NCBI RefSeq assembly: GCF_003148775.1
Contig: NZ_QGGW01000001.1
Location: forward strand, 186,001-250,000
Length of the DNA stretch: 64,000 bases
Reading direction: 5' to 3'
Source of the DNA: Roseicyclus mahoneyensis
GTDB lineage: Bacteria > Pseudomonadota > Alphaproteobacteria > Rhodobacterales > Rhodobacteraceae
Below the pieces are notes generated by a model. That model did not search any database, had not been told where the DNA came from, and worked only from the letters and a program-made list of their open reading frames with translations. Below are positions 46,343 to 55,112 of this stretch, piece by piece. Within the stretch, counting starts at the first letter, position 1, and every line of letters starts with the position of its first letter. The translations under genes were made by a program, and so were the position numbers.

Positions 46343-47089
46343 TCAGAGCCGGCCGGAGGCGATGATGCGGTCAAGGAACGCCCGGGTGCGGGGCTGTTCA
46401 GGCGCGCCGAAGATCCGGTCTGGCGGTCCTTCCTCGAGGATCATGCCGTCCGAGAGGAAGGCCACGCGGTCGGCGCAGTCGCGGGCAAAGCCCATTTCGT
46501 GGGTGACGATCATCATCGTCATCCCTGCGTCCTTGAGGCCGCGGATGATCGCCAACACCTCGCCGACCAGTTCGGGGTCGAGCGCCGCAGTGATTTCGTC
46601 GAGCAGCAGGACATCGGGTTTGGTCATCAGCGCCCGCGCGATGGCGACGCGCTGCTGCTGACCGCCTGAGAGCTGTTCAGGGTAGGCCTGCGCAAAGCCG
46701 TCCATGCCGAAACGCGCCAGCACCTCTTGCGCGCGCGCCGTGGCCTCGGCGCGCGACACGCCATGCACACGGCGGGGCGCGAGCGTGATGTTTTCCAGCA
46801 CGGTCATGTGCGGGAAAAGGTTGTAGGACTGAAAGACGATGCCCGCGCGTTTTTGCAGCCCGGTCTTGCCGAAGCGGGGGTCATCGACCGGCACGCCGTC
46901 CAGCCGGATCGTGCCGTAGTCATGCGCCACCAGCCGGTTGACACAGCGCAGCAGCGTGGATTTGCCCGAGCCCGAGGCGCCGATCAGGCACACGACCTCG
47001 TGCCGGTTCACGGTCAGGCTGACGCGGTCGAGCACCAGTTTCGTGCCGAAATACTTTGTGACCTCGTCGATTTCGATCATCGGGGTCAT
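46343..47089 (-). CDS. Amino-acid ABC transporter, ATPase
   Basis: ATP-binding subunit of the polar amino-acid uptake family, 248 residues. It has Walker A GASGSGKST, signature LSGGQQQRVAIARAL, Walker B LLLDEITAALDP and the switch His in IVTHEMGFARD. It lies 4 nt after the permease gene in the same operon, with the binding protein first. The substrate is unknown. Confidence 0.93.
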   Translation of the reverse strand: MTPMIEIDEVTKYFGTKLVLDRVSLTVNRHEVVCLIGASGSGKSTLLRCVNRLVAHDYGTIRLDGVPVDDPRFGKTGLQKRAGIVFQSYNLFPHMTVLENITLAPRRVHGVSRAEATARAQEVLARFGMDGFAQAYPEQLSGGQQQRVAIARALMTKPDVLLLDEITAALDPELVGEVLAIIRGLKDAGMTMMIVTHEMGFARDCADRVAFLSDGMILEEGPPDRIFGAPEQPRTRAFLDRIIASGRL

Positions 47090-47093
47090 GGGG

Positions 47094-47978
47094 TCAGGCC
47101 GCGATCTGCAACCGGCGCATCCGGTCGCGGCGGGTGAGGTAATCGGCCAGCCGCGCCATCGGGATCGTCGCCAGCAAGAAGAGGCCCGCGGCCACGATCA
47201 GCGAGGAATAGTTGAAGGTGGAGGCGGTGTAGATCTGCGCCTCGCGCACCGCGTCGCGCACGCCGATGACGGACAAAAGCGCCACGTCCTTTTGCAGGGC
47301 CACGACGATGTTCATCAACGCGGGCACCACGTTGCGCAGCGCCTGCGGCAAGATCGCGTAGCGCAGCGTCTGCCATTCGCTCAGGCCGAGCGATTTGGCG
47401 GCGGCGCGCTGGCCTTCGTGGACCGCGTCGATGCCGGAGCGGTAGATCTCGGCCACATAGGCCGCGTAGCTGAGCACCATGGCGACCGAGCCCCAGAACA
47501 GGCCCGAATTGGGCAGGCCCGGCAGGTTCAGCGCCGGGATGCCGAAGCCGAACAAGAGCACCAGCAGCAGCACCGGAACGCCCCGGAAGATGTCGATGTA
47601 GATCACCACCATCAGGCGGAAGGGTGCGAACCACGGCGCGCGCAAGCTGCGCACGATGGCCAGCACCAGCGCCCAGACCAGAATGCAGACCAGCACCGTC
47701 AGCCAGACCTGGATGTTCACCCAAAAGCCTTGCAGCACGCGGGGGAAGGCCGCGATCATGGCGTCGAGGTTGAAGAACTGCAGCTTGATGCGCGGCCATT
47801 GCTCGGCAGAGGTGACGTAGAGCGCGAGACCGCCGAACACGGAGATGAAACTGGCCAGCCCTATGGCCGTTGGCAGGGCAGCCGCACGCCAGTCGAACCC
47901 GCGCTTGGGCGGCGGCGGGGGCGGACCCCGCCGCGCCGGATCTTGTCCGCCCGCCTTGGCGGGATGAGCGGTGGTCAT
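47094..47978 (-). CDS. Amino-acid ABC transporter, permease
   Basis: HisM/GlnP-type permease of 294 residues. It has a proline-rich N-terminal tail (about 17-26), one helix at 36-56, then the permease core with RGVPVLLLVLLFGFGIPAL and the EAA loop EIYRSGIDAVHEGQRAAAKSLGLS, ending with a membrane segment AGLFLLATIP. It is translationally coupled to the binding-protein gene by a 4-nt overlap (ATGA). Confidence 0.92.
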   Translation of the reverse strand: MTTAHPAKAGGQDPARRGPPPPPPKRGFDWRAAALPTAIGLASFISVFGGLALYVTSAEQWPRIKLQFFNLDAMIAAFPRVLQGFWVNIQVWLTVLVCILVWALVLAIVRSLRAPWFAPFRLMVVIYIDIFRGVPVLLLVLLFGFGIPALNLPGLPNSGLFWGSVAMVLSYAAYVAEIYRSGIDAVHEGQRAAAKSLGLSEWQTLRYAILPQALRNVVPALMNIVVALQKDVALLSVIGVRDAVREAQIYTASTFNYSSLIVAAGLFLLATIPMARLADYLTRRDRMRRLQIAA

Positions 47979-48820
47979 TCGGTGATGATCGGCAGGTCCG
48001 GATCGGCGACCAGATAGGTGGCGATCAGATCATCCACCACGCCGCGTTCGATGATGGCCGACAGCGCCTCGTCCACCCAAGACACCAGCGGGTTGCCGAA
48101 TTCGAATAGCAGGCCGTGACCCCGGTCATTGGCGTCCGCGGGCAACAGCGCCACGATGGCCGCGTCGGGTACCTGCACCGCCGTCACGAACAGCGCGGTG
48201 GGCAGGGCGGCGATGGTCGCGTCGATCTGGCCCGCTTGCAGCGCCTGGAACACATCGACCTGCTCGTTGTAGATCGCGGCATCGGTGACGCCGAGGATGT
48301 TCACGAGGTAGTCGTTGTCGGTCGTCCCGATCACGGCGCCCCAGCGCAAGGACCGCAGATCCTCGAAACTGGTGGCGGATTCCGCCGCGGTGCCCGGCAG
48401 GGCGATGACGGCTTTTTGCGGCTGGAAATAGACTTGGCTGAAGCTGACGATCTGCGCCCGCGCCTCGGTCACGGAGATCTGCTGGATCGAGAAATCATAG
48501 GGTTTGGCGCCCGGCGCGATGGCTTGGTCGAAGGTCTGGCCGACCCAGACCACCTGCTCGGGGGTGAATCCCATTTCGGCGGCCAGCGCGTAGACAAGGC
48601 CGTTCTCGAAGCCTTCGCCGCCGGCGGGGTCGTTGTTGAGCATCCACGGCGGATAGACCGGATCGCCGGTGCCGACGGTCAATTGCCCGGGCGTGTGCAG
48701 GCGCGGGTCCGTGGGCGTGTTGTCCTGCGCGCTTGCGGCCAGCGGCATCGCAGCCGCGACCACGCCTGCGAAAAGCGCCAGCGCCGCGCGGCGCATCATC
48801 TCGATCCTGTGCTGTGCCAT
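47975..48820 (-). CDS. Amino-acid ABC transporter, binding protein
   Basis: Periplasmic binding protein family 3, 281 residues. It has a signal peptide (AALALFAGVVAAAMPLAASA), then GQLTVGTGDPVYPPWMLN, FENGLVYALAAEMGFTPEQVVWV and DFSIQQISVTEARAQIVSFS, the ligand-cleft blocks of this family. The ligand is unknown, presumably a polar amino acid. The start ATG 48820 follows GGAAAGA; ATG 48799 is an alternative. Confidence 0.92.
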   Translation of the reverse strand: MAQHRIEMMRRAALALFAGVVAAAMPLAASAQDNTPTDPRLHTPGQLTVGTGDPVYPPWMLNNDPAGGEGFENGLVYALAAEMGFTPEQVVWVGQTFDQAIAPGAKPYDFSIQQISVTEARAQIVSFSQVYFQPQKAVIALPGTAAESATSFEDLRSLRWGAVIGTTDNDYLVNILGVTDAAIYNEQVDVFQALQAGQIDATIAALPTALFVTAVQVPDAAIVALLPADANDRGHGLLFEFGNPLVSWVDEALSAIIERGVVDDLIATYLVADPDLPIITE

Positions 48821-48991
48821 GTTCGATCTTTCCCTGTGGTGGCTGGTGTTTTCCGGGCTGGATTGCCTGCAAGGGGCCAGCCGTCAGTCTTTGATGTTAG
48901 CCATCTGGCTCAGCCGGGGCAACGGAGCACGAAGCGGGCGGCGCACTGTGCAGCGGCAAGTGCCGTTTTTTGCGGCAGGCCCGGCACAACG

Positions 48992-49135
48992 CTACCGCCA
49001 GAAGGCCATCCAGTTGAGAAGCGCGGCAAAGCGGCGGGCCAAGGCAAGCGACAGATCCCAGTCGAAGACCACCGCATCCAGCGCCAGAAAACCCGCGATG
49101 CAAAGCCCCAGAAAGATCGCCGATGCGCTGTTCAT
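48992..49135 (-). CDS. Small conserved-looking membrane peptide
   Basis: A 47-residue gene product with one hydrophobic helix (about 4-24, ASAIFLGLCIAGFLALDAVVF) and an amphipathic C-terminal helix ending WMAFWR. It has an AAGGGA-type ribosome site. I believe similar short proteins occur next to gap genes in this family, but have no database support. Function unknown. Confidence 0.6.
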   Translation of the reverse strand: MNSASAIFLGLCIAGFLALDAVVFDWDLSLALARRFAALLNWMAFWR

Positions 49136-49287
49136 GCCGCTTCCCTTGTCAATCGGCCGGACACTGCCACGGGGCAGGGGCCGGGCAAAGAGGGAATGCG
49201 CTGTGCAGGCGGCGGTTGTGAAAGGGCCGCGCGCTGCCTCCCCGCGGCGCGCGGCGTGAACCCGTTCGGCCCTCGCGGGCGATGGGT

Positions 49288-50292
49288 TCAGTGCAACAGC
49301 CGCCCCATCGCCGCCGAGACATCGGCCATGCGCGCGGAAAAGCCCCACTCATTGTCATACCATGCCAGCACACGCACGGTGCGGCCGCCCACGACCTTGG
49401 TCTGGTCGGGCGCGAAAATTGACGAATGGGTGGTGTGGTTGAAGTCGATGGAGACCTTGGGTTCCGGGTCATAGGCCAGCACCGACCGCATATGGCCCTC
49501 GGCGGCTTCGCGCATGATCTCGTTCACTTCGGCCACGGTCACGCTCCGCCCCGCCTCGAAGGTCAGGTCGACGCAAGACACATTGGGCGTGGGCACCCGC
49601 AACGCTGTGCCGTCAAGGCGGCCGTCAAGCTCGGGCAGCACTTCTTTCAGCGCCTTGGCGGCCCCGGTCGAGGTCGGGATCATCGCCATGGCGGCGGCGC
49701 GGGCGCGGTAAAGATCCGTGTGACGCCGGTCTAGTGTCGGCTGGTCGCCGGTGTAGCTGTGGATCGTGGTCATGATCCCGCGCTCGATCCCGATCGCGTC
49801 GTTCAGAACCTTGGCCAGGGGGGCAAGGCAATTCGTGGTGCAAGACCCGTTCGACACGACATGATGCGTGTCGAGAAGCTCGCGGTGGTTCACGCCATAG
49901 ACCACGGTCTTGTCGGCGTTCTTGGCCGGCGCCGAGACCAGCACGCGCTTGGCCCCACGTGTCAGGTGGACGGCGGCCGCATCGCGCGAATTGAATTGGC
50001 CGGTGCATTCCAGCACGACATCGCAGCCTTCCCAGTCCAGTTCCGCCGGATCATAGGTCGAAAACACCTTCATCGGGCCGCGACCCAGATCCATCGTGTC
50101 GCCGGTCACCCGCACGTCAGCGCCGAAACGGCCGTGCACGCTGTCATATCTCAACAGATGCGCGTTGGTCTCGATCGGGCCGGTGGCGTTGATCTTGACC
50201 ACCTGCACGTCATTGCGCGCGGCCTCGGTGATATGGGCCAAAGTACAGCGCCCGATGCGGCCGAAGCCGTTGATGCCAAGGGTGATGGTCAT
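49288..50292 (-). CDS. gap: Glyceraldehyde-3-phosphate dehydrogenase, copy 2 (NADP-type?)
   Basis: Second 334-residue paralogue, with SNGSCTTNC and [12 protein letters not shown]. Position 36 is Ala (INATGP) instead of Asp, and the loop before HTDL reads LDRRHTDL in place of copy 1's LDTMHKDL. These are changes of the kind associated with NADP-accepting GAPDHs such as chloroplast GapA and GapB. It may serve gluconeogenesis or NADPH supply. The upstream region holds several LacI-type half-sites. Cofactor use is inference. Confidence 0.93.
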   Translation of the reverse strand: MTITLGINGFGRIGRCTLAHITEAARNDVQVVKINATGPIETNAHLLRYDSVHGRFGADVRVTGDTMDLGRGPMKVFSTYDPAELDWEGCDVVLECTGQFNSRDAAAVHLTRGAKRVLVSAPAKNADKTVVYGVNHRELLDTHHVVSNGSCTTNCLAPLAKVLNDAIGIERGIMTTIHSYTGDQPTLDRRHTDLYRARAAAMAMIPTSTGAAKALKEVLPELDGRLDGTALRVPTPNVSCVDLTFEAGRSVTVAEVNEIMREAAEGHMRSVLAYDPEPKVSIDFNHTTHSSIFAPDQTKVVGGRTVRVLAWYDNEWGFSARMADVSAAMGRLLH

Positions 50293-50607
50293 GTTTTTCC
50301 TCGTGGTCTGTCGCGCCCGGTCTGGCCCTCCGCATACCGGAGCATACCGGGCCGGCCAAGGAAAAATCACAAAGTATCATTATGTTAGCGTAACCGGTAG
50401 CGCAAACATTTCTGGTTTGCGCTAACAGCGGCGTCTGATGCAAATCCTTGCGTGTTTTGCGGCTTGCAAGACTGCAGGCCCGGGCTTCGGCACCGGTGGC
50501 GCCTTGAGTCATCGAGCGCGCCATCCGTCGCGCGAGGCCCTTTTCATTTCCACGCGCCTCGCCTATCACCGGCCAACCGCAGTTTCGCCCGTGAAAAGAC
50601 CCGACGC
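50293..50607. other. 315-base divergent promoter region gap2/rnd
   Basis: No gene is supported. The part near 50383-50427 has dense operator-like repeats (see the next entry). The remainder carries the gap ribosome site at the left edge and nothing clear before rnd, where the start codon is TTG. Confidence 0.5.
50383..50427. promoter_or_regulatory. Cluster of LacI-type half-sites before gap copy 2
   Basis: TAGCGCAAAC (50398-50407) and GTTTGCGCTA (50415-50424) are perfect inverted arms 7 nt apart. GTTAGCG (50385-50391) adds another half-site. The right arm extends to CGCTAACA, matching half of TGTTAnCGnTAACA, while the other positions diverge. It lies 91-135 nt upstream of the gap start. Confidence 0.55.
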
Positions 50608-51768
50608 TTGATTCAGACGATTACCACCACCGACGCGCTCGCGGCATATTGCGCCCGCGCAAGCGACGCCCCCTATGTCACCGTCGATACCGAGTTTCTG
50701 CGCGAACGCACGTATTTTGCCCAGCTTTGCCTTGTGCAGCTTGCGCTGCCGGGCAGCGATGACACGGATGCGGTGCTGGTCGACCCTCTGGCCGATGGGA
50801 TCTCGCTCGATCCGCTCTACGAGCTGATGGCCGCGCCCGGCGTGGTCAAGGTCTTCCACGCCGCGCGGCAGGACCTCGAGATTTTCCACGTCGACGGGGG
50901 CGTGGTGCCGACTCCGCTCTTCGACACGCAGGTGGCCGCCATGGTCTGCGGCTTTGGCGATCAGGTCGGCTACGAGACGCTGGTGCGCAAGATCGCGCGC
51001 GCACCGCTCGACAAATCCTCGCGCTTCACCGACTGGTCGCGCCGCCCGCTCAGCGATGCGCAAAAGATCTATGCGCTGGCCGATGTCACCTATCTGCGTC
51101 AGATCTACGAGAGCCTTGTGGCCCAGCTTGAGCGGACCGGCCGCACCGCATGGCTGGAAGAAGAACTGTCGTCGCTGACCGATGCCTCGGCCTATGTGGT
51201 CGATCCGTCCGAGGCGTGGAAGCGGCTGAAACTGCGCACCAATTCCGGCAAGACACTGGCCATTGCGCAGGAACTGGCCGCCTTCCGCGAACACTATGCC
51301 CAATCGCGCAACGTGCCGCGCGCGCGTGTCATTAAGGATGACGCGCTGATCGAACTGGCCTCGACCAAGCCGCGCAGTCTGGCCGATCTGGGCAAGTCGC
51401 GGCTCTTGTTGCGGGACGCGCGCAAGGGCGAGATCGCCGACGGCTTGATCGCCGCCGTCCAGCGCGGCATCGACATGCCCGCCGACAAACAGCCCAAGAT
51501 GACCGAGGGGCGCGACCGCTCGGCGCTGAATTCTGCGCTGGCGGATCTGTTGCGCGTGCTGCTCAAGGCCAAGGCCGAAGAGGCGGGCGTGGCCGCCAAG
51601 CTGATCGCCTCGTCCTCGGACCTCGACGACATCGCCTGCGGTGCGCATGACGGGCTGTGGGCAACCGGATGGCGGCGCGAGGTCTTTGGCGAGGATGCGC
51701 TGCGCCTTTTGCGCGGCGAGATCGCCCTGTCCGCCGAAGGCGAGCGGGTGCGGATCGTTCCGGTCTGA
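50608..51768 (+). CDS. rnd: Ribonuclease D
   Basis: 3'-5' exoribonuclease for tRNA maturation, 386 residues. The DEDDy site is VDTEFLRE (Asp, Glu), FHAARQDLE (Asp) and YALADVTYL (Tyr, Asp), followed by HRDC domains. No ATG fits the N terminus: TTG at 50608 gives MIQTITTTD, so a weak start is used. An 11-12-bp palindrome after the stop ends transcription. Confidence 0.9.
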   Translation: MIQTITTTDALAAYCARASDAPYVTVDTEFLRERTYFAQLCLVQLALPGSDDTDAVLVDPLADGISLDPLYELMAAPGVVKVFHAARQDLEIFHVDGGVVPTPLFDTQVAAMVCGFGDQVGYETLVRKIARAPLDKSSRFTDWSRRPLSDAQKIYALADVTYLRQIYESLVAQLERTGRTAWLEEELSSLTDASAYVVDPSEAWKRLKLRTNSGKTLAIAQELAAFREHYAQSRNVPRARVIKDDALIELASTKPRSLADLGKSRLLLRDARKGEIADGLIAAVQRGIDMPADKQPKMTEGRDRSALNSALADLLRVLLKAKAEEAGVAAKLIASSSDLDDIACGAHDGLWATGWRREVFGEDALRLLRGEIALSAEGERVRIVPV

Positions 51769-51804
51769 CCTCCGGTCAGAGCCTGCCGGTCCGACCGGAG
51801 GTCA
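51766..51804. terminator. Bidirectional hairpin containing two stop codons
   Basis: TGACCTCCGGTC (51766-51777) and GACCGGAGGTCA (51793-51804) are a perfect 12-bp inverted repeat with a 15-nt loop. Its outer bases are the TGA stops of rnd and the convergent lipoprotein gene. Confidence 0.7.
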
Positions 51805-52251
51805 ACGTCGACTTACCGTACGACGGTTCTGCGCGCCGATCACGGTCACGGTGCGGATGCCCGACAGATCGAAATTCGACAGGTTCGCGGCCACAACGAC
51901 CTCGCGCGATTGCGGTGTGCCCTCGCGGGTCTGGCTGAGCGGCGGAAAGACGCGGAATTCATAGACGATGGCGCCCTCGGTCCGTTCCACCTCGACCAGT
52001 TCGGCCTCCCAAAAGCCCTGCACCGGCGGGCGGCCCATGGCGCGCACGATGGCACCCTGCGGCGTGGGATCGACGGCCAGATCCACGACTTCGGCGACAA
52101 GCTGGCGCTGATCGCCCGGCGTGGTCTCGACCACCTCGCGCGCCACGATGCGTTCCTCGCGGTCGCCGCCGAACCAGTTGAACGGGTTGAGACGGCTGCC
52201 GCAGGCCGCAAGGCTGAGGATCAGGGCCAGGGCAAGGGTCACGCGCAGCAT
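51802..52251 (-). CDS. Hypothetical lipoprotein
   Basis: A 149-residue protein with a lipobox (LSLAACGSR, acylated Cys17) followed by NPFNWFGGD, typical of Rhodobacteraceae envelope lipoproteins. The body (about 40-149) has a beta-rich region with many Val/Thr strands and ends RTVTVIGAQNRR. I cannot name the family. Outer-membrane location is inferred from the lipobox and lack of Asp at +2. Confidence 0.75.
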   Translation of the reverse strand: MLRVTLALALILSLAACGSRLNPFNWFGGDREERIVAREVVETTPGDQRQLVAEVVDLAVDPTPQGAIVRAMGRPPVQGFWEAELVEVERTEGAIVYEFRVFPPLSQTREGTPQSREVVVAANLSNFDLSGIRTVTVIGAQNRRTVSRR

Positions 52252-52384
52252 CGGCTCTCTCCGTCAGATCACTTGATCCTTTGGGTAGCGCAAGGTGACC
52301 GCGAAGGAAAGCGCCTCTGGACGGGGCGGGCGTGCGGGCCTAGGTCAGGGGCAGCGCTGCCACAGCCCACCGGAGATGCCGCCA

Positions 52385-52813
52385 ATGGCCACCGAAGCCT
52401 TCGAGGAGATCGCCGAGACCTTCGAGTTTCTCGAGGACTGGGAGGAACGCTATCGCCATGTCATCGAGTTGGGCAAGGCGATGGATCCCCTTGAGGATGC
52501 GGTCAAGGTGCCTGCGACCAAGGTCGACGGCTGCGCGTCACAGGTCTGGATCTTGCCGCAGATCGAGGGGCAGGGCGCACAGGCTGTGTTCCGCTTTCGC
52601 GGCGACAGCGATGCGATGATTGTGCGCGGGCTGATCGCGGTGCTGCATGCAATGTATGACGGGCTGTCAGTCGGGGATGTGCTGAAGGTCGATGCGGGTG
52701 GCGAATTGGCGCGGCTTGGGCTGAACGATCACCTGTCCTCGCAGCGCTCGAACGGGCTGCGCGCAATGGTGGAACGGATCAGGCTTCTGGCGGCGGACAA
52801 AGCGGCGGCCTAG
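52385..52813 (+). CDS. sufE: Fe-S cluster assembly sulfur acceptor SufE
   Basis: Accepts sulfur from the SufS cysteine desulfurase in Fe-S cluster assembly. The 142-residue protein has the acceptor Cys50 in VDGCASQVW and RGLIAVLHAMYDG. ATG 52385 with GGAG nine bases upstream is preferred over ATG 52376. It is convergent with the DUF1638 gene, sharing a 4-nt overlap at the 3' end. No other suf genes are here. Confidence 0.93.
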   Translation: MATEAFEEIAETFEFLEDWEERYRHVIELGKAMDPLEDAVKVPATKVDGCASQVWILPQIEGQGAQAVFRFRGDSDAMIVRGLIAVLHAMYDGLSVGDVLKVDAGGELARLGLNDHLSSQRSNGLRAMVERIRLLAADKAAA

Positions 52814-53439
52814 AGCCCGCGCATCGCCACCTCAAGATCGCCGTAGCCGGTGAAGCGCCGCTCGAAATCCAACTTGAGGAACGCCGCGCAAGCCTTTGCC
52901 TTTTCGATCAATTCCGGGTCATCCGTCTGCGCCTGATAGACCAGTTTCGTGTAATTCCCGAAATACATGTCACGCAGCTGCGGGTGCCGGTCGAGGCCCA
53001 GCGGGCGGGTCACGAAGGCATCGAACTGGCGCACCAGAAAATCGGTCAGGTAAAACGCCGTCATCTCGTCACGTCCCGCAAAGACGGTGTTGCCCTCGAA
53101 GAAGCTGTAGCAATGCGGCCCCTCCAGCATGCCTACGTCCAGCCGGTCGCAGGCGGCCTTAAGCAAGCCGCCCGTGCCGCAATCGGCGTAAAGCACGAAG
53201 ACCTGCGCATAATCGCCCCGCCGCGCGCTCACCGCCGCCTCAACGGCCGGGGTGATCTTTTCGGGGTGGTTGTGCAAGATCGCAGGCAGGCAATGCAGGT
53301 CGAGGTGGTCCCAGCCATTGGCGTCGATCAGGTCCAGCACCTCGCGCGCCAAGGCTCCGCAGCCGATCAGCAGCACGCGACCCCGCCCCTCGGGGGCGAG
53401 GCCCGCGTCGGTCAGGGCCTGGTCATCAAGACGGGTCAT
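52810..53439 (-). CDS. DUF1638 protein
   Basis: Unknown function. The 209-residue protein has the DUF1638 pattern: VLLIGCGALAREVLDLI near the N terminus, HCLPAILHNHPEKITPAVE, YADCGTGGLL and FFEGNTVFAGRDEM. DUF1638 genes are often encoded near corrinoid proteins and methyltransferases; here such genes lie 4 kb upstream on the same strand. The start is placed at 53439, overlapping no gene; it lies 8 nt downstream of the transporter stop. Confidence 0.82.
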   Translation of the reverse strand: MTRLDDQALTDAGLAPEGRGRVLLIGCGALAREVLDLIDANGWDHLDLHCLPAILHNHPEKITPAVEAAVSARRGDYAQVFVLYADCGTGGLLKAACDRLDVGMLEGPHCYSFFEGNTVFAGRDEMTAFYLTDFLVRQFDAFVTRPLGLDRHPQLRDMYFGNYTKLVYQAQTDDPELIEKAKACAAFLKLDFERRFTGYGDLEVAMRGL

Positions 53440-53446
53440 GCGGACA

Positions 53447-54337
53447 TCATGGCGCAGGCGGGCGGCGTCGGCCAGCCCTGCGCGCGGCATAGCGTTGGCC
53501 GAAGACGGCAAGGCACAGCCCCGCCAGCACGACAAGGCCCGCCACAGTCTCGGCCAAGGCGACCCGTTCGCCCAGCACCAGGGCCGCCGTGGCGACACCC
53601 ACCACCGGGATCATGAGCGCGAAGGGCGTGATCAATGCCGCCGGGTGCCGCGACAAAAGCGTGCCCCAGATCGAATAGCCCAGCAGGGTCGAGATTACCG
53701 CGACATAGATCACCGCTGCCCAGCCCGCCGGGCTGATCGCAGTGATGGTGGCCCAGGGCGCGCCGGTTTCGGTCAGCAGCGACAGGCCCAGCATCGGCAG
53801 CGGCGGCACAAGGCTGGCCCACAAAAACAGCGCCAGCATGTCGGTGCCGGGCAGGCGGCGCAGGACAAGATTGCCCACCGCCCAGCACAGCGCGCCACAC
53901 AGGATCAGGCCCAGACCCTGCACCGTGATGTTGCCCCCCGAGGCAAGACCGAAGCCCGCCAGCCCCAACGCCGCCAGCCCGATGCCAAGCCCCTGAATGA
54001 GCGTGATCCGCTCGCCATAGACGGCCCAAGCCAGCACGATGGTCATGGGCACCTGGCTCTGGATGATGAGCGAGGCGAGGCCCGCGCTCGATCCCGCCGC
54101 AAGGCCGCTGAACAAGAACATGAATTGCCCCATGTTGATCAGCGCGCCGACGGCCAGGATCGCGGGCCAGCCTGCGGGACGTCGGAAGAAGACGATCAGC
54201 GGGACGAGGATCGCAAAGCGCAGTCCCACGAACAGGATCGGCGGCACCTGCTCGAGCGCCAGTTTCATCGCCGAGAAATTCGATCCCCAGGCCAGGATCA
54301 CCACAGCCACCAGCACGAGGTCGCGCGGTGGGATCAT
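53447..54337 (-). CDS. EamA-family (DMT) transporter
   Basis: Ten-helix permease of the drug/metabolite transporter superfamily, 296 residues, with two EamA repeats (about 5-140, 150-285). It has VVILAWGSNFSAMKLALE in helix 1 and TPFALMIPVVGVATAALVLGE near the end. It exports or imports metabolites such as amino acids or purines; the substrate is unknown. It overlaps the phosphatase stop by 4 nt. Confidence 0.88.
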   Translation of the reverse strand: MIPPRDLVLVAVVILAWGSNFSAMKLALEQVPPILFVGLRFAILVPLIVFFRRPAGWPAILAVGALINMGQFMFLFSGLAAGSSAGLASLIIQSQVPMTIVLAWAVYGERITLIQGLGIGLAALGLAGFGLASGGNITVQGLGLILCGALCWAVGNLVLRRLPGTDMLALFLWASLVPPLPMLGLSLLTETGAPWATITAISPAGWAAVIYVAVISTLLGYSIWGTLLSRHPAALITPFALMIPVVGVATAALVLGERVALAETVAGLVVLAGLCLAVFGQRYAARRAGRRRPPAP

Positions 54338-55068
54338 CCGAGCGGCCGAACCGGTTTGCGACCCGCGTCGGTCAGCAGGTAGACGTCGCGTCCCTCGATC
54401 GCCACCGCGCTGAGCGGCCCGCCATAGGCCGCCCCGGTGTCGATCGCCAGCCGGTTTGGGTGCAGCTCGACATTGATGACGGTGGTGTGACCATGCACCA
54501 CCAATGCGCCGTGGTCGGTGACATCGTCCAGAAAGCCGCCGCGGATCCAGAACAGGTCTTGCGGGGTCTGCCGGTCCAGCGGCACGCCGGGGCGGATGCC
54601 GGCATGCACGGCCAGCACCCCGTCATGGACAAGGCTGAGCGGAAGGGCGTCGAGAAACGCGATATGCGCCTCGGGCACCATGGCCCGCGTCTGGCGATGC
54701 ACCTCGGCCATCGGCAAGCTCGTGTCGATCCCGTAGGAGGCCAGCGTATCCTGCCCGCCCAGCCGCGGGTGCAGCCAGCTCAGGTCGCGCCGCAGGTGCG
54801 GGTCCTCGGTCGGGATATCCTGCGCGAACAGGACGAACATGTTGTCGTGATTGCCCTTCAGCACCGTCACGCGGTCATCTTGCGCCACGAGCGCCATCAT
54901 CAGCGCGATCACGCCGCGGCTGTCCGGCCCCCGGTCGACCAGATCGCCGACATGGACGAGCGGGGCGTCGCGTGTTCCCTCGCGGGCGCGGTCCGCCTCC
55001 ACGCGGTCATGGGCCACGCGCAGCAGGTCGAGATGGCCGTGGATGTCGCCGATGGCATAGATCGTCAT
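54334..55068 (-). CDS. Metallophosphoesterase (serine/threonine phosphatase-like)
   Basis: A 244-residue calcineurin-like enzyme with the metal-site motifs IGDIHGH, VGDLVDRGPDS and LKGNHDN, and HGHTTV with HAG in the second half. It is similar to PrpA/B-type bacterial protein phosphatases and to diadenosine tetraphosphatases; the target is unknown. It is translationally coupled to the EamA gene. ATG 55068 is chosen because IGDIHGH starts the fold. Confidence 0.87.
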   Translation of the reverse strand: MTIYAIGDIHGHLDLLRVAHDRVEADRAREGTRDAPLVHVGDLVDRGPDSRGVIALMMALVAQDDRVTVLKGNHDNMFVLFAQDIPTEDPHLRRDLSWLHPRLGGQDTLASYGIDTSLPMAEVHRQTRAMVPEAHIAFLDALPLSLVHDGVLAVHAGIRPGVPLDRQTPQDLFWIRGGFLDDVTDHGALVVHGHTTVINVELHPNRLAIDTGAAYGGPLSAVAIEGRDVYLLTDAGRKPVRPLG

Positions 55069-55112
55069 GGCGCGGACAAAACGCGGGCGCGCCGCGGATT
55101 GCAAGGCCGGCG

